Shown here: in pieces, positions 58,934 to 64,000 of the stretch
Numbering within the stretch: position 1 is the first letter of the stretch
How the letters are laid out: every line of letters begins with the position of its first letter
Assembly: GCA_003133245.1 (NCBI GenBank)
Contig: PKWM01000023.1
Location: forward strand, 1 to 64,000
DNA: 64,000 nt
Reading direction: 5' to 3'
DNA from: Rhodoferax sp.
GTDB taxonomy: Bacteria; Pseudomonadota; Gammaproteobacteria; Burkholderiales; Burkholderiaceae_C
Notes under the pieces: model-generated
Database searches by the model: none
What the model was told of the DNA's origin: nothing
Seen by the model: the letters and a program-made list of their open reading frames with translations, nothing else
Translations under genes and position numbers: made by a program

Positions 58934-60178
58934 ATGAAACGAAGCGTTGGCAGTGTTGTGATGAAGATATTTGGAATGGTTTTGGTTGGCGGTTTGCTGG
59001 CGGCTGCCGTGCTGGCTCAAACCATTACCGCAGGTGGTGCAGCCGATCCTATGGACTTCAAGATTCTGTATGCAACGCCTCAGGATGTGGTTGAAGGCAA
59101 GCAAGTGGCGCTTACCATGTGCGCTGGCTGCCACGGTAGCAACGGCGTCAGCACCCAAAAAGGCGTGCCAAATATTGCGGGGCAGCGACCGGTCTATCTG
59201 CACCTGGAGCTCAAGGTCTACCAGAAGGGCGGGCGCGGCAACAAGAGCATGACAAATACGGTCAAGTACATGAATGATGACGCCATCATGAAAGTGTCGG
59301 CCTACTATGCCAGCCAGGATCCCGCCGAACCCCTTCGCTCCACCTCTAAAGCAGATGTCGGCAAACCCAATGCAATGACCGCTGGCAAAGCCGCCGCAGC
59401 CGCTTGTGGCGGCTGCCATGGTGATGCGGGTGTTAGCAGCATCGCCGGGACACCGAGCCTGATTGGGAGCGACCCAAAGTATTTAATTGCTGCAATCAGT
59501 GCTTACAAGAGTGGCGAGCGCAAACATGACATGATGAAAGCCTTGGTATCGGGTTTGACGGAGGCTGAAGTCAGCAACATAGCGCTCTACTACGCCCTGC
59601 AAGCACCTGATAGAGCAAAGACCCCGGCTCCTGGCAACGTGGCGGCGGGTAAGACGGCCGCGGCAAGCTGTTCCGGATGCCATGGCGGCGATGGCGGTGT
59701 GAGCGTTAATCCAGCCACACCTAGTCTGGCCGGACAGGAAGCACAATATTTTATTGCTGCGCTGCGCGCCTACAAGGACGGCGCACGCAACAACGCGACC
59801 ATGAAGGGCCCGGCCACTGCGGTTGACGAAGCCACGGCCAAGAATCTGGCCGCCTACTACGCCAGCCAGACGCCCAAGGCCCCCCAGGTTGGCAAACCCC
59901 TAAGTGTGGCTGAGTGGGCTGAGCGTTGTGACCGTTGTCACGGTGTCAACGGCAACAGCACCGACCCACGCGCGCCAGCTTTGGCGGCGCAGCGGGTGGA
60001 CTACCTGGAACGAGTCATGCTGGCCTACAAGAAGGGTGAGCGCAAGAGCAAGGAAATGGCCGTGATGTCCGATGGCCTAGACGATGACTTGATAACCGGT
60101 CTCTCCAACCACTACGCGCGGCAAAAAGCGCGTGGCCTAGCCTACATGATTCTGCCGCTGGTTCCACTAAAAAAATAG
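58934..60178 (+). CDS. Four-domain c4/c553-type cytochrome c
   Basis: 414 residues. GAGGAA ribosome site six bases before the ATG at 58934 and an N-terminal signal (MVLVGGLLAAAVLAQTITA) support this start. Four repeated class I domains with CAGCH, CGGCH, CSGCH and CDRCH; each ends in a variant of AAYYASQ. Soluble or loosely attached periplasmic electron carrier, transcribed divergently from the hexahaem operon and followed by a one-haem membrane protein. Confidence 0.9.
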   Translation: MKRSVGSVVMKIFGMVLVGGLLAAAVLAQTITAGGAADPMDFKILYATPQDVVEGKQVALTMCAGCHGSNGVSTQKGVPNIAGQRPVYLHLELKVYQKGGRGNKSMTNTVKYMNDDAIMKVSAYYASQDPAEPLRSTSKADVGKPNAMTAGKAAAAACGGCHGDAGVSSIAGTPSLIGSDPKYLIAAISAYKSGERKHDMMKALVSGLTEAEVSNIALYYALQAPDRAKTPAPGNVAAGKTAAASCSGCHGGDGGVSVNPATPSLAGQEAQYFIAALRAYKDGARNNATMKGPATAVDEATAKNLAAYYASQTPKAPQVGKPLSVAEWAERCDRCHGVNGNSTDPRAPALAAQRVDYLERVMLAYKKGERKSKEMAVMSDGLDDDLITGLSNHYARQKARGLAYMILPLVPLKK

Positions 60179-60244
60179 GAACAAGCTCGGAGCACCGGAA
60201 CGAATTTTTCGGAATACTTTGCACAACCTCTACACGGATAGATT

Positions 60245-61030
60245 ATGAGTAATACCCCCCTTCACCGCCACTATTTGCATTTTTCGGAATTGCCCATCAG
60301 CATGCGCGTCATGTACACGGCGGTGCTTTGTGTGCTTGGCATGGCTTACCTTTTTGCCGCACTTTATTTGTTTCACACTTATTCGGGCCGTGACGGAAAC
60401 CAGGGCACCTTGTCCTACGATGATCTGGTCATTGCCTATTCCGGTAGCGGCAAGGGTTCCAGGCTGGAGGCAGCCCTGCGCGGCCCGATGTCGAACATGC
60501 TGCCGCCCGATGAACTGGGTACGCTGGTAACTTGGGTGCAACAGGGCGCTGACAAAGAAAAGTATGAGACTATTGCCAAGCCGCTGCTGGAAAAACGTTG
60601 CCTGAGTTGCCACGATGGCAGTAACCCGCATCTGCCGAACTTGAGCGGCTTGGACAACCTCAAAAAGGTGACTGAGCAGGATACCGGGACCGACGTCTTT
60701 ACGCTGGTGCGTGTCTCCCACATTCACTTGTTTGGCTTGACCTTCATTTTCTATTTGGTGGGCACCATTTTTGGTCACGCATACATTCGGCCCGTCTGGT
60801 TTAAGGCAACGGTGATTGGTTTACCGTTCTTGTGCCTGGCACTCGATGTGGGTTCCTGGTACCTGGTCAAGGTGTTTCACCCGTTTGCGCTTGTGACCAT
60901 GGGCGCTGGCCTGGTTCAGGGTCTGAGTTTTGCCTTGATGTGGGTCACTTCGATGTACCAACTGTGGTTCTCGGGGACACCCGAAGCCGTTGCCAAACGC
61001 CATGGCGAAGATGGAATTATGGTGGGTTGA
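60245..61030 (+). CDS. Membrane protein with a single c-haem site
   Basis: 261 residues. One helix near residues 22-44, a periplasmic stretch with one CxxCH site (KRCLSCHDGSNPHLPNL), then three or four helices in the C-terminal half. These contain several His (SHIHLFGLTFIFYLVG, FGHAY, FHPFALV) that could bind b-haem. I do not recognise a named family. Position directly after the four-domain cytochrome suggests that the two proteins form a membrane electron-transfer pair. Confidence 0.75.
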   Translation: MSNTPLHRHYLHFSELPISMRVMYTAVLCVLGMAYLFAALYLFHTYSGRDGNQGTLSYDDLVIAYSGSGKGSRLEAALRGPMSNMLPPDELGTLVTWVQQGADKEKYETIAKPLLEKRCLSCHDGSNPHLPNLSGLDNLKKVTEQDTGTDVFTLVRVSHIHLFGLTFIFYLVGTIFGHAYIRPVWFKATVIGLPFLCLALDVGSWYLVKVFHPFALVTMGAGLVQGLSFALMWVTSMYQLWFSGTPEAVAKRHGEDGIMVG

Positions 61031-61041
61031 AGCGTTGAACT

Positions 61042-61067
61042 ACCACGGTCGCAACAGCGACTGTGGT
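61042..61067 (+). terminator. Possible hairpin terminator
   Basis: ACCACGGTCGC and GCGACTGTGGT form an 11-base-pair stem (one G-T pair) with a four-base loop, 12 bases after the stop of the one-haem membrane protein. No T-tract follows, so it may be a stability hairpin. In the following 61068-61305 stretch a 35-codon frame (61072-61179, MKDDTSTWQVRRAWPILLKD) is present, without ribosome site or known relatives. Confidence 0.5.
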
Positions 61068-61305
61068 TAGCATGAAAGACGATACATCAACATGGCAAGT
61101 CCGCCGTGCGTGGCCGATACTGCTCAAGGATTCTGAACCTGATTGCGTTATTGCGATTGCTGCGCTTGGCTTTGCATGAGCTGCACGTTCGTGTACAGAC
61201 TCACTTCACGGACGCGGCCAAATACGGTTGTTAAGCTTCTCTTCCGCCCGGCGGGGGGCCAAAATTGAAAAGAATGCAACCCCAACCAGTACCATAGGAT
61301 TATCC

Positions 61306-61493
61306 TAAATCCGGCAGTTGGACGCACCCGGTTGAGTCACTGGCTGGCAGCGTGCCTGGGGTTGTTGCCCCGCCCTCGAAGAACCCAGCCAGGGGATCGG
61401 CGACATGCAGGCCTTAGCATGTCGCGTTGTCTCGCCTACCCGGACACACCGCCGCCAGCAGCCCCACTCGGGCGCGCCCAACTGCCGGATTTA
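61306..61493. mobile_element. Miniature inverted-repeat element (MITE-like)
   Basis: 24-base terminal inverted repeats: TAAATCCGGCAGTTGGACGC plus ACCC at 61306-61329 and its near-perfect complement at 61470-61493 (22 of 24). The 188-base unit has no frame for a transposase and an internal hairpin GCGACATGC/GCATGTCGC. It ends three bases from the stop of the lipoprotein cytochrome gene. No clear target-site duplication is seen. Confidence 0.75.
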
Positions 61494-61496
61494 AGG

Positions 61497-62621
61497 TTAA
61501 TTGCTTGGCTGGCTGGCGTACCAAGCTGCGAGGCTTTCAATGATGGTGTTGCTATAGGGAAAGCTCATGTTGTGCATGGTGGTGCTTTCGCGCTTGCCGT
61601 CATGATAGGCCCTGAGGGCCATTACCAAATAGTCTTTGTCCTGGCCGTTCATCTTTGGGGCAACCGTGGCGGTGCCGTTGTTTTGGTCATGGCAACGGTT
61701 GCATTTGGCAGCAAGATCCTGCGTTGAACTGGGTACCTGGTCGCCTGATTTTGGTTGCTGCGAAGCATAAAAAGCAACAATATTGTCAATGTCTTTGTCG
61801 CCGAGATTGGCAACATAGCGCTGCATTCCCCAGTTTTGACGGGTCGTGCGATAGGACTTGATTGACTTGGCCAAATACTGCGCGTCCTGGCCGGCCAGGC
61901 TGGGTGTTGCGGCGTCCACGCTGACGCCCTTGGAGCCATGGCAGCCGCCACACATGGCGCTGAGCGGTTCCCCTGCAACGGCGTCGCCGCGTGTGGCCGC
62001 ACCGCGTTGCGTCGGCGTTTGAGCAGCGAAATACAAGGCCAGGCTTTCAAGATCGAGTCGATCAGAGTCGCGCATGATGGTTTTCATCGTAGTCACCTTG
62101 CGATCATCGCGGTGATACTCAAGAATTGCAGAGATCAGGTAATGAGGCTGCTGGCCGGCCAAGGTTGGGGTTCCGGGCGTTTTTGAGTTGCCATCTTCGC
62201 CATGGCATTTGGCACATTCAGCCGCCAGTACTTTGCCTTTTTCATAAGGCGAGGTGTGTTTAACGTCGTTGGCAGTGGTGCTTGCAATGGGCGGTAGGCT
62301 GGCAAAGTAGGAGGCAACGTTGCGCATATCCGCTTCGCTCATTTGGGTTGCGATATCGCGCAGGGCGGCATGTGTGCGTTTCCCGTTCTTATATTCATTC
62401 AGAGAAGCGAATAGGTAGGATTCGCGCTGCGCCGCCAGATGGGGAATGGCGGGTGCAAGGCCGCCACCATTTTCACCGTGACAGGATTTGCAGGTTTTCT
62501 CTGCTATCACTTTGCCAGCAATTGCATCACCTTTTGCCGTCTCGACGGCGACTTCTTTTTTCTCTCCGCAGCCCCACAGTGCCAATGACAAAACCACAAC
62601 ACCCAGAATCGATTTCTTCAT
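61497..62621 (-). CDS. Four-domain cytochrome c lipoprotein
   Basis: 374 residues; start MKKSILGVVVLSLALWGCGE has a lipobox ending at Cys18. Four class I domains with CKSCH, CAKCH, CGGCH and CNRCH, each closing with a variant of ASYFASL or AFYASQQ. Same architecture as the protein at 58934-60178, including a fourth domain with a CxRCH motif, so the two are paralogues. Probably anchored in the periplasmic face of a membrane. Confidence 0.89.
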   Translation of the reverse strand: MKKSILGVVVLSLALWGCGEKKEVAVETAKGDAIAGKVIAEKTCKSCHGENGGGLAPAIPHLAAQRESYLFASLNEYKNGKRTHAALRDIATQMSEADMRNVASYFASLPPIASTTANDVKHTSPYEKGKVLAAECAKCHGEDGNSKTPGTPTLAGQQPHYLISAILEYHRDDRKVTTMKTIMRDSDRLDLESLALYFAAQTPTQRGAATRGDAVAGEPLSAMCGGCHGSKGVSVDAATPSLAGQDAQYLAKSIKSYRTTRQNWGMQRYVANLGDKDIDNIVAFYASQQPKSGDQVPSSTQDLAAKCNRCHDQNNGTATVAPKMNGQDKDYLVMALRAYHDGKRESTTMHNMSFPYSNTIIESLAAWYASQPSN

Positions 62622-62708
62622 GGAAAATCTCAAAGGTTAATTGAACTTACCCGCCGGTTGCAATTGCCTGACTCTTGCAAGGCTAAATGCGCCGGAAACT
62701 TTGAAATT

Positions 62709-62736
62709 ATTATAGGCTCAGATTGCTCCATTCAAA
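62709..62736 (-). promoter_or_regulatory. Sigma-70-type promoter of the cytochrome lipoprotein gene
   Basis: On the minus strand TATAAT (62709-62714) is a perfect -10 box, about 90 bases before the start codon. TTTGAA at 62731-62736 is a weak -35 candidate with a 16-base spacer. Confidence 0.5.
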
Positions 62737-62812
62737 GCGAAAAGACGCGTCAAATGCGACGTTCTGATCGCCTGTACGGCGCGACGGTGAGCGTGCCTAG
62801 CCTGAATTGTCG

Positions 62813-62850
62813 GCACAAAAAAAGCCCGCAACTGCGGGCTTTTTTTGTGC
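62813..62850. terminator. Bidirectional Rho-independent terminator
   Basis: Perfect palindrome: GCACAAAAAAA, GCCCGC, loop AACT, GCGGGC, TTTTTTTGTGC. It works on either strand; here it ends the small cytochrome c gene 40 bases upstream on the minus strand. Confidence 0.92.
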
Positions 62851-62890
62851 GCCCTATAAGTCGCACGAAAGCTTGAAGCTGAACTTCGAA

Positions 62891-63169
62891 TTACTTCAAG
62901 GAAGCAATCCAGCTTGCCAATTTTTTGGCTTCAGCTTCGTTGACTTGTGGGCTCGGGGGCATGCCAGCACCGTTGCCTTTAACGATCAATGTGGCCAATT
63001 TTGCAACATCGTAATTCTTCTTGGCAATGTCTTTGAAACTGGGGCCGACTTTTGTTTTGTCAACGGCGTGGCAAGTGGTGCATTTTTTGGCCTTGGCAAG
63101 AGCTTCGTCAGCCAGTGCCGGTGCCGAAACTGCAACTGCGACGGCTAGAGCTAAGAGAATGCGTTTCAT
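62891..63169 (-). CDS. Class I cytochrome c (c551/c552-like)
   Basis: 92 residues. Signal peptide MKRILLALAVAVAVSAPALA, one haem site KKCTTCHAVD and the axial Met in GAGMPPSPQVN. Small soluble periplasmic electron shuttle. AAGGAAGAT ribosome site precedes the ATG at 63169; the upstream frame extension is not supported. Confidence 0.93.
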   Translation of the reverse strand: MKRILLALAVAVAVSAPALADEALAKAKKCTTCHAVDKTKVGPSFKDIAKKNYDVAKLATLIVKGNGAGMPPSPQVNEAEAKKLASWIASLK

Positions 63170-63391
63170 GATATCTTCCTTAAGGTTAAGTGGGTAACAA
63201 TAACGTAACGCAACTGAAATGACCGCGGCTGACGTGCATTGCGGTTGGTTACAAGTTAGATGCAGGAAAACGGAAAGCATTGGTTCAAACTAGCCGTTTA
63301 CCGCAGGTAATTTTATGCTGAGTTTTTACTTGATACTGAAAGTGCCACACCCGAATCCAGGTGCTTAATAGCGATAACGGGTAAACCCTTA

Positions 63392-63405
63392 TTGAGACAA
63401 ATCAA
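63392..63405. promoter_or_regulatory. Possible FNR/Anr-like site
   Basis: TTGAGACAAATCAA matches TTGAT-N4-ATCAA at nine of ten positions. It is 223 bases upstream of the small cytochrome c start, rather far for direct control. The rest of the 63170-63478 gap has no gene. Confidence 0.35.
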
Positions 63406-63478
63406 CATTTTTGCAAATCAGTTGAAGTTATGCGGCGCATCCTTAGATGCCCGGTGCCGCGTGCTGCCGGGCCCTGGC

Positions 63479-64000
63479 TCAAGGGTTTGATTTGCTCTCT
63501 AGTCCCTGCCCACTCTTGACACGCGCATCTGCAATGTCAGCCTCCACTTGCTGAGCGTCGGGTGAGCCAGGTTCTAGCAGTGCCAGTAGTTTTTCCCACT
63601 GATCCACTGCCATCTTGAAGTCGGAACGACGGTAGGCCGCCACACCCGACATCATCAGCCCCATCGGATGCTTTGGATTAATGGCGAGGGCCTTGTTGAC
63701 CATCTCCAGCGGTTTGCCTTCGATGTTGTTGTTGGCACGCACCGCCAACAAGTCGGCATAGTCAACCAGCAAATCTGGCTCGGTGTTGACCAGCTCACCG
63801 GCCTTCACAAAGGCGGCTTCAGCTTCGTCGAAACGTCCCATGACTTTGTAGGAGCGTGCCAGCATCGCCCACCCCTTGGGGTTGTCGGGGTTCGCTTTGA
63901 GACGCTGCGCCAAACTACTGACCATTTTCTCGAGCTCGTCGCTCCTGGCCTTTTGTGCGATCATCGGATTGATAGCGCCGGGCGCCCCCAACACACTGTA
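63479..64000 (-). CDS. CcmI/CycH-like TPR protein of cytochrome c maturation (partial)
   Basis: At least 171 residues, open at the window edge (its N-terminus lies beyond 64000). Tetratricopeptide pattern with PDNPKGWAMLARSYKVMGRF and PKHPMGLMMSGVAAYRRSDF is typical of the C-terminal part of CcmI, which hands apocytochrome c to the haem-lyase complex. Placement next to a large set of c-type cytochromes fits. A NrfG-type protein is the alternative. Confidence 0.8.
   Translation of the reverse strand, partial: YSVLGAPGAINPMIAQKARSDELEKMVSSLAQRLKANPDNPKGWAMLARSYKVMGRFDEAEAAFVKAGELVNTEPDLLVDYADLLAVRANNNIEGKPLEMVNKALAINPKHPMGLMMSGVAAYRRSDFKMAVDQWEKLLALLEPGSPDAQQVEADIADARVKSGQGLESKSNP

Noticed and set aside
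61072-61179. 35-codon frame after the one-haem membrane protein
   Set aside because: No ribosome site, no known family; listed only as content of the gap.

Overview
The window looks like a chromosomal segment of a betaproteobacterium, most likely of the Comamonadaceae (Rhodoferax/Polaromonas type). The evidence is the gene content (bo3 oxidase, bioBDFA, thiamine operon with a ThiD-ThiE fusion, metX-metW, ubiUVT, c4-type cytochromes), the GC-rich coding bias, and a GC-rich interspersed hairpin repeat of a kind I associate with that family. The genus is an inference. No rRNA, tRNA, CRISPR array or intact insertion sequence was found.

Left part (1-8.9 kb): comF, trmL, a MaoC hydratase, the cyoABCDE quinol oxidase operon, a small WXXGXW-type secreted protein, then an acyltransferase/glycosyltransferase pair on the + strand. 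From 7.4 to 31.7 kb lies an aryl-polyene (APE)-type lipid/pigment locus. It has ACP, membrane protein, AMP-ligase, hotdog dehydratase, LpxL-like acyltransferase, LolA-like carrier, MMPL exporter, polysaccharide deacetylase and PAP2 phosphatase at 31.7-23.7 kb, and ketosynthase, chain-length factor, dehydratase, ketoreductase and methyltransferase at 17.6-13.6 kb. The locus is interrupted twice. A biotin operon (9.0-13.2 kb) separates the convergent acyltransferase/glycosyltransferase pair from the methyltransferase. A complete phenylalanine/tyrosine degradation operon (18.0-23.5 kb) separates PAP2 from the ketosynthase. At the far edge of each insert there is a decayed copy of the APE gene at its near edge, so the insertion scars are visible in the sequence.

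Middle (31.8-46.3 kb): a TPP riboswitch followed by thiC, thiDE, thiS, thiG, thiH and thiF-rhodanese. After it comes a patchy region with ubiD remnants, a VIT1-type metal transporter, a phospholipase-D-type cardiolipin synthase, an MFS pseudogene, a large two-partner-secretion haemagglutinin-like protein with two MBG repeats, and an IS91-type transposase remnant. Then intact ubiD and the oxygen-independent ubiquinone genes ubiT, ubiV and ubiU (46.3-50.3 kb), an M20 peptidase, metX-metW, and amtB behind a sigma-54 promoter.

Right part (55.5-64 kb): an electron-transfer locus. One operon encodes a hexahaem cytochrome, a Tat-exported four-cluster ferredoxin and an NrfD-type quinone-interacting membrane subunit, with a perfect FNR/Anr box upstream and no molybdopterin catalytic subunit. 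Facing it are a four-domain c4-like cytochrome with a one-haem membrane protein, a second four-domain cytochrome (lipoprotein), a small class I cytochrome c, and at the edge a CcmI-like cytochrome c maturation protein. Together these encode 16 c-type haem sites. Bo3 oxidase, O2-independent ubiquinone synthesis and this FNR-linked cytochrome locus suggest a facultative organism that switches between aerobic and anaerobic or metal/sulfur-type respiration.
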